From the NCBI GenBank assembly GCA_052400685.1, contig JBQTGJ010000009.1: a DNA stretch of 64,000 nucleotides. The stretch is one strand, 5' to 3'. The translations under genes and the position numbers were made by a program. Within the stretch, counting starts at the first letter, position 1; every line of letters starts with the position of its first letter. Below are positions 26,096-35,804 of this stretch, in pieces. The notes below the pieces were generated by a model. That model was not told the DNA's origin. It did no database searches and worked only from the letters and a program-made list of their open reading frames with translations. The DNA comes from CAZHHH01 sp052400685 (lineage in GTDB: Bacteria; Bacteroidota; Bacteroidia; Bacteroidales; Marinilabiliaceae).

Positions 26096-26250
26096 TAATT
26101 AGTGCTTACCCAAAAGTCCAACTTCTGCGTTATGCATATCCTCGAAATAGTCACCGACACCAGTAAACGCACATTTTTGTGACCTCGCAAGCCTTGAACT
26201 GGAACATTTCTTATCAAGGACCTGAATTTTCTTGTTGATATTAATTGGAT
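26096..26250 (+). repeat. Diverged 150-bp intergenic repeat
   Basis: TTAGTGCTTACCCAAAAGTCCAACTTCTGCGTTATGC, CCAGTAAACGC and CCTCGCAAGCCTTGAA are in family order. The hairpin arms are weak. It is followed within 20 bases by leader repeat F, one of several places where the two families are adjacent. Confidence 0.6.
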
Positions 26251-26266
26251 GATAAGAAAAATAAAT

Positions 26267-26356
26267 ATGAAACGAGCCATGAGAATTGATTCACACACAG
26301 AAGTATGATTATCCTGGCGAGTTCCATATGGCAACTGAAAAACAAAATATAATCAT
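26267..26356 (+). promoter_or_regulatory. Start-codon leader repeat, copy F
   Basis: Begins ATGAAACGAGCCATGAG and ends at the ATGAAA start at 26357. The loop TTCACACACAGAAGTATGATTA and the 3' arm GGCGAGTTCCATATG are intact. It is nearly identical to the copy at 51599-51688. Confidence 0.88.
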
Positions 26357-27484
26357 ATGAAACATTTTTTTGTAAAGTTGCATCTGATACTGGGATTGCT
26401 ATCCGGTATAATTGTGTTTATTATGACCATTACAGGTGCCTTATACACCTTTAAAACTGAAATAGAATCAATAACGCAAGCTTACAAAAAAGTATCGGTA
26501 GAGAACCGGTCGTTTATACCACCGTCACAGGCTTTAGAAATCGGGGAAAAGGCAAACCCCGGCGTGGCTATTCATGGTGTTATTTACCGAGATTCAATTG
26601 ATGCGCTCGAAGTTGTGTACTATCAAGCAAACCCCTTGTATTATGGGGCATCCTATTTAAATCCATACAGTGGCGAGGTCATTAAAACAGTTAATTTTAT
26701 CAACACCTTTTTTGGCTTTGTCTTACGAGGACATACTTCCTTGTGGCTACCATCAAAAATAGGAAAGCCAATAGTTGCTATAGCCTCAATTATATTTCTG
26801 CTGATGATAATAACAGGCCTCTTTTTGTGGTGGCCCCGAAAAACAAGTACGGGAAATTTTACATTCACCAAAGGAGCTTCTTCGTCATTAAAAAAGATGG
26901 AAATGCATAAAATAGTTGGCTTTTATGCCGGTTGGATTGGACTAATACTCGTATTGACCGGAATGACATGGTTGTTTGATGGCTTTGATAAAATAACTTA
27001 TAAGGCAATGGGCGGGAAAAAAGAGGTATCGTACTCAGTTCCAAAATCAGATCTCTCAACGAGAAAAGATAAAATGCTACATCAGGCGTCCATTGATATC
27101 CTTTATAATAGAATAAAGACATTGAATCCGGCGCTTCATTTCATAGAAATTCATGCCGTTAAAGACTCATCATCATCTGTTTTAGTTGAATTGAATAGGG
27201 ATCCAACGACACATTGGAAAATGGACTACCTGTTTTTTGACCAATACACGCTGGCCCCGATTAAGCCAAAACATATATACGGTAGTTTTGAAGATGCACA
27301 AATTCCCGATAAAATTAAACGCATGTATTATGATATACATACAGGAAGTATCGGGGGTATATTCGGAAAAATAATTGTTTTTCTGGGAAGTCTGTTTTGC
27401 GCAAGCTTGCCTGTTACAGGCTTCTTAATGTGGTGGAAAAGAAAAAAGGAAAAGAGAACTTTTGTAAAAGAATTAAACCTGTAA
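26357..27484 (+). CDS. PepSY-associated transmembrane protein (ferric reductase partner)
   Basis: A 375-residue membrane protein. Helix 1 (HLILGLLSGIIVFIMTITGALYTF) is followed by a PepSY domain and a pair of helices ending TGLFLWWPRK. Then comes a second periplasmic segment and a final helix, VTGFLMWWKRKK, which is the standard PepSY_TM layout. Such proteins occur with TonB siderophore receptors and are thought to reduce or handle ferric siderophores. The diflavin reductase gene starts 6 bases after its stop and would supply electrons. Confidence 0.9.
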   Translation: MKHFFVKLHLILGLLSGIIVFIMTITGALYTFKTEIESITQAYKKVSVENRSFIPPSQALEIGEKANPGVAIHGVIYRDSIDALEVVYYQANPLYYGASYLNPYSGEVIKTVNFINTFFGFVLRGHTSLWLPSKIGKPIVAIASIIFLLMIITGLFLWWPRKTSTGNFTFTKGASSSLKKMEMHKIVGFYAGWIGLILVLTGMTWLFDGFDKITYKAMGGKKEVSYSVPKSDLSTRKDKMLHQASIDILYNRIKTLNPALHFIEIHAVKDSSSSVLVELNRDPTTHWKMDYLFFDQYTLAPIKPKHIYGSFEDAQIPDKIKRMYYDIHTGSIGGIFGKIIVFLGSLFCASLPVTGFLMWWKRKKEKRTFVKELNL

Positions 27485-27489
27485 AATCA

Positions 27490-29082
27490 ATGGAAATATT
27501 TAAACGACTCAAAACAAAAAAGAAAAAGGAGAAGCCGCTCCTCATTTTATATGGTACAAAATCTGGTAACGCTAAATTAATAGCACAACAAACACAAAAA
27601 TATTACCAAAAAACAGGTATCGAATCTCTTTGTAAAAATATGGCCCGATATCAGCCGAGCAAACTAAAGGAAGTAAATTACTTATTAATAATTATAAGCA
27701 CACATGGCGATGGCGCACCACCGCCATCAACAAAAACGTTCTTTAATGAATGCATGAGCAATGCAATGCCAGGCCTTTGCCATCTTAACTATTCAATTTG
27801 TGCATTAGGTGACTCTGCGTATGAAAAATTTTGCCGGGCTGGGAAAATCCTAGATAAACGTCTTTCGAATTTGGGGGCCACGCCCTTTTACCCACGAAAA
27901 GATTGCGATACGGAATTCTCAAGGGATGCCATTCAATGGATAAAACAAACGGCTTTATATTTTAAAAATGAAAACTTCGAAATAAATAAGAAAGAAATCA
28001 ACCTACCCGCAATTGCTACTAACAACCAATATTATGCAACAATAAAAACTCGCGAAATAATTACAAAAGGCAAAAATGTGACACCTGTTTGTCATTTAGT
28101 TCTGGACATCTCAAAATCGAATTTAAAATATTCTGTTGGAGACTCAATAGGCATTAAACCAAGAAACCCGTTATGGTTAGTCGAACAAATAATAAACGAA
28201 TTTAACTACACCTCATTAAAGACAAATAATATTGATCTTATTAAAAATAAGCTGCTCAACGATTATGAAATAACCCAAATCTCAAAAAAAACGTTGCAAA
28301 ACATTTATGCAACAACAAAATCGAAATCTTTAAAATCACTATTGGAATCAAAAGACCAACTAGAAATCTTTGTTTCACAAGCCAATTTATATGATCTGGT
28401 AAAAGACTTTAATTTAGGCTTGAACATTGATGAACTAATGGTGCTGTTACCAAAATTAAAAAGAAGACTATACACAATCGCATCCAGTCAGGAGCTACAT
28501 CCCAATGAATTACACCTTACAATTAAAACAATCCGTAATAATTTTCAAAACAGGAAACATGAGGGAGCTGCATCTGTGTATACCAATGAACGACTAAACA
28601 TCAAATCTCCCGTCAGCTTTATATTGTATAAAAATGCACAATTCGCTTTACCGACCAATCCAAATCAGCCTATAATAATGATTGGTGTCAGCACGGGAAT
28701 TGCCTCTTTCAGAGCAATATTACAAAAACGGCAAGCCCATAGAATAAAAGGTAACACCTGGCTGATATGGGGTAATAAAAAAAGCAACAACGATTTTTTG
28801 TATGAAAATGAGTTAACACAATTTCGTAAAACGGGGATTCTCGAAAAATTAAATCTGGCCTTTTCTCGTGATGCCATCAATAAACATTACGTTCAGGACG
28901 AGATAAAAATAAATTCAACAAATATAATTCAATGGATTAACAATGGCGCGCATATATTCATAAGCGGCTCAATAACCATGGGTAAATCAGTCAAACAAAA
29001 TCTTGATGAAATTTTAATTTCACACAATAATTCAACCAATAGCCTTATTAGGGAAGGGAGATATCACGAGGATATATATTAA
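27490..29082 (+). CDS. Diflavin reductase (sulfite reductase flavoprotein/CPR-like)
   Basis: 530 residues from ATG 27490; the frame is open further upstream, overlapping the PepSY gene, but the family start fits here. A flavodoxin domain (about 18-160: LILYGTKSGNAKLIAQQTQK, then IISTHGDGAPPPSTKTFF) is followed by an FAD-binding domain with KRRLYTIASSQ and an NADPH-binding domain with MIGVSTGIASFRAILQKR. It passes electrons from NADPH through FAD and FMN to a partner. No sulfite reductase hemoprotein gene is nearby, so the adjacent PepSY membrane protein is the likely acceptor, giving a two-protein ferric-siderophore reductase (inference). Confidence 0.9.
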   Translation: MEIFKRLKTKKKKEKPLLILYGTKSGNAKLIAQQTQKYYQKTGIESLCKNMARYQPSKLKEVNYLLIIISTHGDGAPPPSTKTFFNECMSNAMPGLCHLNYSICALGDSAYEKFCRAGKILDKRLSNLGATPFYPRKDCDTEFSRDAIQWIKQTALYFKNENFEINKKEINLPAIATNNQYYATIKTREIITKGKNVTPVCHLVLDISKSNLKYSVGDSIGIKPRNPLWLVEQIINEFNYTSLKTNNIDLIKNKLLNDYEITQISKKTLQNIYATTKSKSLKSLLESKDQLEIFVSQANLYDLVKDFNLGLNIDELMVLLPKLKRRLYTIASSQELHPNELHLTIKTIRNNFQNRKHEGAASVYTNERLNIKSPVSFILYKNAQFALPTNPNQPIIMIGVSTGIASFRAILQKRQAHRIKGNTWLIWGNKKSNNDFLYENELTQFRKTGILEKLNLAFSRDAINKHYVQDEIKINSTNIIQWINNGAHIFISGSITMGKSVKQNLDEILISHNNSTNSLIREGRYHEDIY

Positions 29083-30307
29083 AACCAAGTGCTCAATAAT
29101 CTTTAATAAGATCATCAAATTAATTAATTCTTAAAACCGTTGAAACTTCGGGCCTAAGACATCAACAGACCATTCTGCATTTTCGACAAAAAAGCAGCAT
29201 TCGTTATAATCCGAAACTGAGACCTTCAAAAAAATAATTCACATCCGCTCAAAACTGTCAAAGACGTCTGTTACAACTGCCATATTCAGAAGCAAAGTAT
29301 TGTCGTACAGCAATAAGCGACATCCCTTTATAGCGAACAAAACCGCTCTCGAAATGGCAGCGTCTGAAAATTAGGTAGATGTTTTACGCTCAAACAAGCA
29401 TCTGATCCAAAACACACCGTGATTATTATGATTACCTGATAGATAGCCAGAATTTTACCTAAACCAAAAACTGTGGTATGACACTAATACATCCTCAAAA
29501 CCAGAAATTTAAACTACAAAGTCTAAATTTAAGGTTTGCGAAGCTCTCAAATTTTGAATTGACTGGTGTATATCACCTTTGTGAGTGCAGAGTAGCGCAG
29601 AAGTTGGACTTTTCCTGCAAGCACTAAATAGTGTTTGTCTATAAAGTCAACTACTTCGTTATGCTTGTCATAAAAACAGTCATCTACGAAAAGTAAACTC
29701 CTTGATTTTTATGACTTCACAAGCCTTGTATTAGAACTTTATATTTCAAACACTTAGTTTATGGACAGGCTCTAAATAGTCAAAATGGCAATCCATCACC
29801 TACAAATTTAAAATCCTACCAAAATCTATTAATCGTAAATGTCCACTACTACATCAACCATAATTTAAAACGATTCTTAAAAACAACAAAAAAACATTCT
29901 GGCTACTATACACAGGGTAAATTAACCACCAAACATCCATCGAAAAAAATCATGATCATACGGCTCAAACATCTTCTAACAAAATAATTATTAGTTACGT
30001 ATAGATTTAAAAATTAGAACTATTACTTTTGTAAAAATGACAAATTGCTTTCATTCAACAATATTTTATCAACATAAATCAGGAAAATAGCCCCAACAAG
30101 AAAACTCAAGCCCTTGATAAGAAAAATCAAAATTTACCGCTTGCGAAGTCCAAAAAAATGTAAGTTTTCTATGGAGAATGCCCCTTTTGAAAACAAGCAA
30201 AACGCAGATGCTGGATTTTTCTTGCAAGCACTAACATAGCTCTTCTATAATGGGCGCATTGTTTCTGCTCAATAAGTTCCGTCTCAACGCTCTATAAATT
30301 TAGAAAA
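29083..30307. other. 1.2-kb gene-free region with several degenerate intergenic repeats
   Basis: I find no credible protein or RNA gene. It holds three members of the 150-bp repeat family: a decayed one at about 29505-29630, a complete one at 29626-29777 and a weak one at about 30108-30232 ending CTTGCAAGCACTAA. The remainder is AT-rich and featureless. The large spacing suggests a deleted gene. Confidence 0.7.
29626..29777 (+). repeat. 150-bp palindromic intergenic repeat, complete copy
   Basis: Runs from AATAGTGTTTGTCTATAAAG to GGACAGGCTCTAAATAG. It holds CATAAAAACAGTCATC, ACGAAAAGTAAACTCC and TTTTTATG. It is in the same orientation as the copies at 10.9 kb. Confidence 0.87.
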
Positions 30308-33300
30308 ATGCACAAATTTATATACATTCTATTTTCCTGTTTTTTTATCGTTTCGTTACAAGCACAAAAATTCGAACAAAAATTTACCAGAATATCCACA
30401 AAAGACGGACTGTCACAAAACCACGTTAAAGCCATTTATCAGGATAGGGACGGCTACATGTGGTTTGGGACAGAAGATGGTTTAAATCGTTTCGACGGAA
30501 AAAATTTTAAAACATTCAATATTGACGATAACAAAAGCAAAGGACTGGTTCACTCAACGGTAAATCATATCGCTTATAAAAACGACAATGAACTATGGAT
30601 ATGTACTGAGTTAGGCGTATCTATTTATTATATTAGCACACAAACCTTCTCGACATTCAAATTTCTCACCGACATAAATGTTAAAACCTGTCTGCCCGAC
30701 ACCCAAGGAAACACATGGTTTGGCACAAATCAGGGTCTTTATGTGTACATGAACGATACAGACCGGTTAATTGGCTATAAAAATACTAAAAAGCAAGGCA
30801 GCATCAGCAACGATCAAATTTACTCCCTCTGCCTTGATTCTGAAGAAAACCTATGGATCGGAACCGACAATGGTCTTTGCCTATACCAACCCTCTACCAA
30901 TTCGTTTAAAAACTATCTTACCACTGAAAACAGCCTTCCAGGTCAGAAAACACGCGTTCATTCCATTTCCGAAGATGCCGACGGGCGCCTGTGGCTTGGA
31001 TTATTACAAAAAGGTCTTTATCTATTCGAAAACAGCAAAGACCGACCCGACAATGGACATTTCAAACTGATAGAGCCAGGGAGCGTCAACATACTACTCG
31101 CCGACAGCCAAAATAAGTTATGGGTTGGCAAAAGCGGTCCGGAAGGTATCGCCATTATCGACCTCTCATCTGTGAACAACAGAACCGATTTAAAAATAAA
31201 ACACTTCAAACACTCTCCATACAACGAAAAAAGCATCAGTGACAACAGCATTTCGACTCTGTTTGAGGATAAAAATGGAGACATCTGGATTGGAACTTAT
31301 GCCGGCGGGGTTGATTATCACAGTCGCAAAATAAAACAATTTAACAACTTCAAATCCGTTGCCGGCGAGCAAAACTCAATTAGTTCAGACTTTGTTAACT
31401 GTTTCTTTGATGACGGCGAATTCCTGTGGATTGGGACCAGCGAAGGTCTTAACAGAATGCATAAAGCAACCGGCACAATAAAACGTTACAAGCACCATCC
31501 TGATCAGCCCTACTCAATTGGGAAAGGAGCTGTTTATTCAATTTACAAAGACAAGTTTGGATACCTATGGGCCGGAACATGGAGCGGCGGTCTTAATAAA
31601 TTAGACACACAAACCAATCGTTTCACAACCTATTTGCCATCTCTTCAACCGGGAAGTATTAGTAGTCCCAACATTTATGCCATCACTTCCGACTCAAAGG
31701 GCAATTTATGGATAGGCACCATTGAGGGTGGCCTGAACCGATACGACTACGACACTGACACTTTCATAACCTATAAAAACGATCCCCACAACGCCGAAAG
31801 CTTATATAACAATTCTATTAATAACATTTACCCCACTGCCGATGGTGATATATTGATGACCTGTTACAGCTCGTTGGAAATTTTCAATCCGGAAACCGGA
31901 ACTTTCAAACATTTTGTTCACGACCCCCAAAATCCACAAAGCATAGGAAGAGGACAAACACAGCTCATATTTAAAGATAGCAATAACCATTACTGGATTG
32001 GAAACAATCTGGGCTTAAACCTTTTCAACAAACACGACGGAACCTTCATTCGATATACCACTGACGACGGTTTACCAAACAACACAATTTTAGGTATTCT
32101 GGAAGATGATAATGCCAACTTATGGATAAGCACCAACAAAGGGTTGGTTAAATTCATCAAAGGTGCCTCAACACCTTTGCAACCACAATTTAAAATTTAC
32201 ACCAGAGACGACGGATTGCCATCCAACGATTTCACCATTAGAGCAGCCTGCCGTGGTACCGACGGCTATCTGAATTTTGGCTCATCGAGTGGTTTCACCC
32301 GCTTTCATCCCAGTCTGATTTTTGAAAATAATGTTCCGCCCAATGTTGTCATTTCTGAAATCAAAATCACTAACGCGCCAAAGCAAGAAGGGCTATTGCC
32401 CTGGCAATCAAAAAACATAAACGACCTAAGTCAAATAAAACTAACTTACCAACAAAATGATATAACAATACAATATGCAGCATTAAGCTATCTGGAGGCC
32501 GAAAAGAACCAATACCGCTTTATTTTAGAAGGATATGACACTGAATGGCACGACGCTGGCAGCTCACAGTTGGCAACATACACAAACCTCAATCCAGGCA
32601 ACTACAGTTTTAAAGTATACGGGTGTAATAACGACGGCATATGGAGCAAAAAACCGAAAATTCTGCACATAAAAATAACCCCGCCATGGTGGGAAACAAA
32701 CTGGTTCATTAGTTTATCCGTTTTTCTGGTGGCCTTAGGTATTTATCTGTTCATCAATCACCAAATAAACCGTGTAGAACGGCGTAATCGAGAACTGGAA
32801 GAAAAAATAGCCCAACGTACACGTCAATTATCTGAAACCAACACAATACTTGAGGAAAGCAAAGAAGAAATTTACTATCAGAATCTGGAATTGGAACAAC
32901 ACCGCGAACGACTGGAGGAGCTGGTTCGACAACGTACAATGGAATTGGAAAAAGCAAAAGTCAGAGCTGAAACCTCCGATCGGCTGAAAACTGCCTTTTT
33001 AGCCAATATGAGTCATGAAATAAGAACCCCGATGAATGCCATCGTAGGTTTTTCTAATCTTCTTGAGCAAACTGATTTAACCGAAGACGAACGCAAACGT
33101 TACATTCAAATTATCAATGAAAACTCAGATGCCCTTCTGATTTTAATAAACGACATCCTGGACATCTCCAAAATTGAAGCCAATCAAATTACATTTACGC
33201 CACAACCTTTTAATATCAACGAAATATTAATTGATATTGAAGCGTACTATAAACTTAACAATAGCCGAAATATCGAAATCAAATTCATGAATAAAAATGA

Positions 33301-33673
33301 CAAAAATGAATCAATAACGTGCGACCCTTTTCGTTTTCGTCAAATTTTCTCGAATCTGATTTCAAATGCAATCAAATACACTGAAAAAGGATATGTTCGT
33401 TTTGGTTATAAAACGGGATCTGAAGAAACCGTCTTTTTTGTGAAAGATAGCGGCATTGGCATCGAAGAAGAACACCTTGACAAAATATTTAATCACTTCT
33501 ATAAAGTTGAACACATCAATACAAAATTATTTCGAGGCACAGGTATTGGTCTGGCCATTAGTAAAAAGCTAACAGAACTTATGGGAGGGCGAATTTGGGT
33601 TCAATCGATCCCTCAGCAAGGATCTGTTTTTTTCTTCACGATACCAAAAAAAGAGGCCGCCACAAATAACTAA
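30308..33673 (+). CDS. Propeller-type sensor histidine kinase (two-component regulator propeller, Y_Y_Y, HisKA, HATPase)
   Basis: 1121 residues. Signal peptide (1-20); about fourteen beta-propeller repeats (25-670) with recurring WIGT-x2-GL-type strands; a Y_Y_Y domain (about 715-785, RFILEGYDTEWHDAG); one transmembrane helix near 800; a coiled coil; HisKA with H903 in ANMSHEIRTPMNAIVG; HATPase with FSNLISNAIKYT and GTGIGLAISKKL. This is the sensor half of the hybrid two-component systems that sense oligosaccharides in Bacteroidota. The receiver and AraC domains usually fused at the C-terminus are absent, so it needs a separate response regulator, none of which is adjacent. A terminator overlaps the stop codon. 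Confidence 0.93.
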   Translation: MHKFIYILFSCFFIVSLQAQKFEQKFTRISTKDGLSQNHVKAIYQDRDGYMWFGTEDGLNRFDGKNFKTFNIDDNKSKGLVHSTVNHIAYKNDNELWICTELGVSIYYISTQTFSTFKFLTDINVKTCLPDTQGNTWFGTNQGLYVYMNDTDRLIGYKNTKKQGSISNDQIYSLCLDSEENLWIGTDNGLCLYQPSTNSFKNYLTTENSLPGQKTRVHSISEDADGRLWLGLLQKGLYLFENSKDRPDNGHFKLIEPGSVNILLADSQNKLWVGKSGPEGIAIIDLSSVNNRTDLKIKHFKHSPYNEKSISDNSISTLFEDKNGDIWIGTYAGGVDYHSRKIKQFNNFKSVAGEQNSISSDFVNCFFDDGEFLWIGTSEGLNRMHKATGTIKRYKHHPDQPYSIGKGAVYSIYKDKFGYLWAGTWSGGLNKLDTQTNRFTTYLPSLQPGSISSPNIYAITSDSKGNLWIGTIEGGLNRYDYDTDTFITYKNDPHNAESLYNNSINNIYPTADGDILMTCYSSLEIFNPETGTFKHFVHDPQNPQSIGRGQTQLIFKDSNNHYWIGNNLGLNLFNKHDGTFIRYTTDDGLPNNTILGILEDDNANLWISTNKGLVKFIKGASTPLQPQFKIYTRDDGLPSNDFTIRAACRGTDGYLNFGSSSGFTRFHPSLIFENNVPPNVVISEIKITNAPKQEGLLPWQSKNINDLSQIKLTYQQNDITIQYAALSYLEAEKNQYRFILEGYDTEWHDAGSSQLATYTNLNPGNYSFKVYGCNNDGIWSKKPKILHIKITPPWWETNWFISLSVFLVALGIYLFINHQINRVERRNRELEEKIAQRTRQLSETNTILEESKEEIYYQNLELEQHRERLEELVRQRTMELEKAKVRAETSDRLKTAFLANMSHEIRTPMNAIVGFSNLLEQTDLTEDERKRYIQIINENSDALLILINDILDISKIEANQITFTPQPFNINEILIDIEAYYKLNNSRNIEIKFMNKNDKNESITCDPFRFRQIFSNLISNAIKYTEKGYVRFGYKTGSEETVFFVKDSGIGIEEEHLDKIFNHFYKVEHINTKLFRGTGIGLAISKKLTELMGGRIWVQSIPQQGSVFFFTIPKKEAATNN

Positions 33674-33690
33674 TTGCAACAGGCCTCTTT
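33650..33690 (+). terminator. Terminator overlapping the end of the propeller kinase gene
   Basis: AAAGAGGCC (33650-33658) and GGCCTCTTT (33682-33690) form a perfect 9-base stem. The stop codon (33671-33673) lies in the loop. Confidence 0.65.
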
Positions 33691-33722
33691 CTTCCTAAAC
33701 CTAATTAACCTAACCTAAACCT

Positions 33723-33770
33723 ATGAAAAAACTTTCGTTCTTTCTCATACAAATATATGACCATAAATGA
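33723..33770 (+). pseudogene. Possible remnant of a secreted-protein start (15 codons)
   Basis: ATGAAAAAACTTTCG follows CTAATTAACCTAACCTAAACC. It looks like the leader and first codons of an outer-membrane gene as often found after propeller kinases. The frame stops after 15 codons (MKKLSFFLIQIYDHK). It could be chance. Confidence 0.25.
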
Positions 33771-33869
33771 GCTCGCGCCATATTTTTTAGTTATAAAAGG
33801 TTAAAAGCTGTAAAAACCAGACAAATCAATGACTGAAGCGTAGATTATTAGACTTCAACCGTCGGGGGG

Positions 33870-35369
33870 TTAAAAATTATATGAAAAAGAAATACTTAAA
33901 CCTTCCTTTGCCTGAACTTTACTCGATTCACTCTCATAATATCTCAGATTACTTACAATCCGCGTACTGAGAAACACATTAATCTTCATATCCAGAATGA
34001 GATTCCACTCAGCCTGAACCTTCTCATCTTTTTCGAAATAATCGTAAAAAATATTCATGGCAGAAGTCATCTTCATATCTTTGTTCATCTTCCATGTAAA
34101 GTTATTCTGCAAAGAACCCCCAGTTAAAAACTGAGATTTTTTATCAGCATCTATGCTATATCTGGTCTGATCAATTAATGTCGTGTCAGACACAACCGTG
34201 AGCCTCGACGTTACCGGAGACAGCAACAACGTGAAATTTTTGGTTTTGTAATCCATACCAGCAGCTATAGAAAAATAGCCGGGCGACATAAATGCGGAAA
34301 TAGGCGTTTCTTTATCTACATCCGAACTGGCATAACCTCTAAAAAACTGACTTTTAAAGCTAAACAATAAACTATAAAACCATTTTTTACTGGCATTTAA
34401 ACCGTATTTACTGGTTAAATCGATTAAATCATCATTAATTCGCGAATCAATATCCTCGCTCGAAAGAACTCCAATTTTATGAATAATACTATTTTCCCAT
34501 TCAACTTTATCTTGCTTATAAACTGCATTCAAACGCAAATCACTTAACAAGGCAATAGAGCTTTGCCCCCCCTTGACCCAATTTTCGAGGTAGCTTTGAG
34601 AAAACTGAACATTCTCAGAACCACTAATGGTCCACTTACGTTGATAACCTGAAACTTTTTCCAGCGGATGTTTAGCTTTAATATCCCCGCCTCGTCGCAT
34701 CACTACCTCCAGACCACGCCGCTGAGCGCCCGGATTAATACGTTCACCAAAATAAATACTCTTGGGTGGATCAGGGACTTCATCCCATCGAAAATTAACC
34801 AACCCCGGATTTTCATTGACAATTTTCCGAATTAACTCATTTCGGTTATACATTTCAGCGAAAACGCTCTGAAGCGTATCCCCCCCTCCCGGATGCTGAA
34901 CAAAATTCTGATAAGCAGCCATGGGCATTTCCGCCTCATGTGTAAGCGCTTTGGTTAAGTCAGGGACTTCTGGCGCACGATAAATTACCGATAAGGTGTG
35001 CCACCAGTAGGTAGAGCCACGAATATCCTGATAATAAAAATGATATGGATTAAAAGCTTCTGATCTCAAGCCTGTCCGAACAAAGCCTCTTTCAATGGCT
35101 TGTTGTAACCTAAAAGACTCGGAATACCGGTAAAAGAAACCTCGCGATAAAAAGCCATTGAGCCCCCTGAACCGATCGTCAAAAGAGACTGTTTCATTTA
35201 AATATTGCTGATATTCAGCTTCAGTCATCCATTCACTTAACCAATGATAGGGTAACACATAAGGCTTAAAATAGCGCTGAATCTGCGTCACATTTTGCTG
35301 TGCGCTAGCCAATGATGCGCTGAATAAAAACATAAAAAAGAGCCAGAGCCAACCTGAGATCAACTTCAT
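33870..35369 (-). CDS. DUF3078 domain outer-membrane protein
   Basis: A 499-residue exported protein. The signal peptide (1-23) ends SASLASAQ. An N-terminal region of about 200 residues of unknown type follows. The C-terminal beta-barrel region (about 225-499) shows the DUF3078 pattern: NVQFSQSYLENWVKGGQSS, DKVEWENSIIHKIG, and the aromatic end FSYNF. It probably lies in the outer membrane. Function is unknown. It converges with the kinase gene. Confidence 0.82.
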   Translation of the reverse strand: MKLISGWLWLFFMFLFSASLASAQQNVTQIQRYFKPYVLPYHWLSEWMTEAEYQQYLNETVSFDDRFRGLNGFLSRGFFYRYSESFRLQQAIERGFVRTGLRSEAFNPYHFYYQDIRGSTYWWHTLSVIYRAPEVPDLTKALTHEAEMPMAAYQNFVQHPGGGDTLQSVFAEMYNRNELIRKIVNENPGLVNFRWDEVPDPPKSIYFGERINPGAQRRGLEVVMRRGGDIKAKHPLEKVSGYQRKWTISGSENVQFSQSYLENWVKGGQSSIALLSDLRLNAVYKQDKVEWENSIIHKIGVLSSEDIDSRINDDLIDLTSKYGLNASKKWFYSLLFSFKSQFFRGYASSDVDKETPISAFMSPGYFSIAAGMDYKTKNFTLLLSPVTSRLTVVSDTTLIDQTRYSIDADKKSQFLTGGSLQNNFTWKMNKDMKMTSAMNIFYDYFEKDEKVQAEWNLILDMKINVFLSTRIVSNLRYYESESSKVQAKEGLSISFSYNF

Positions 35370-35804
35370 TTAACAAATATTAATTCGAATAGTTAGACAA
35401 AATTGGATAATCAATTAAGGCAACAATAGTACCCTCAAAACAAAGAAATGTTTCATAAAGGGCTTTAAAATTAACAAAAAGCAGCAAATACTTTGCCACC
35501 CTAATTTTGACACATTTTTTTCTTATAAAGAATCAGCAAAAAAACGTCTGTTTTTTTCGTTACGATTGCTTTCAAAATGATCAATTACAACAGTAAACTC
35601 ACCTTTTTCGAGCTTCACAAGCCTTGAATTTAAACATTTCTTATAACCACCTGAATTTTCTTGCTGACTCTATATATCTATAAATTAACGTATGAAGAAG
35701 TCTTAACAATAAGGAGATTTCCATATCTGAAAATTTTTATATTGCTTTGCAAAACTCATCGTGTCAAAGCCCATTCAAAAAATCATTCTAACAAAGTATC
35801 CTAA
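35370..35804. other. Gene-free region with a degenerate intergenic repeat
   Basis: At about 35560-35670 are GCTTTCAAAATGATC, AACAGTAAACTCACC and GAGCTTCACAAGCCTTGAA, a diverged member of the 150-bp family whose closest relatives here are at 45.3 and 53.8 kb. A weak -7-like TTGCTTTG lies near 35744. I see nothing else. Confidence 0.6.

Noticed and set aside
27397..27489. 31-residue N-terminal extension of the diflavin reductase
   Set aside because: It overlaps the PepSY coding region in another frame, and the flavodoxin domain starts normally from ATG 27490.
29083..30307. A hidden gene in the 1.2-kb gap
   Set aside because: No frame of useful length with protein character on either strand; only repeat copies are visible.
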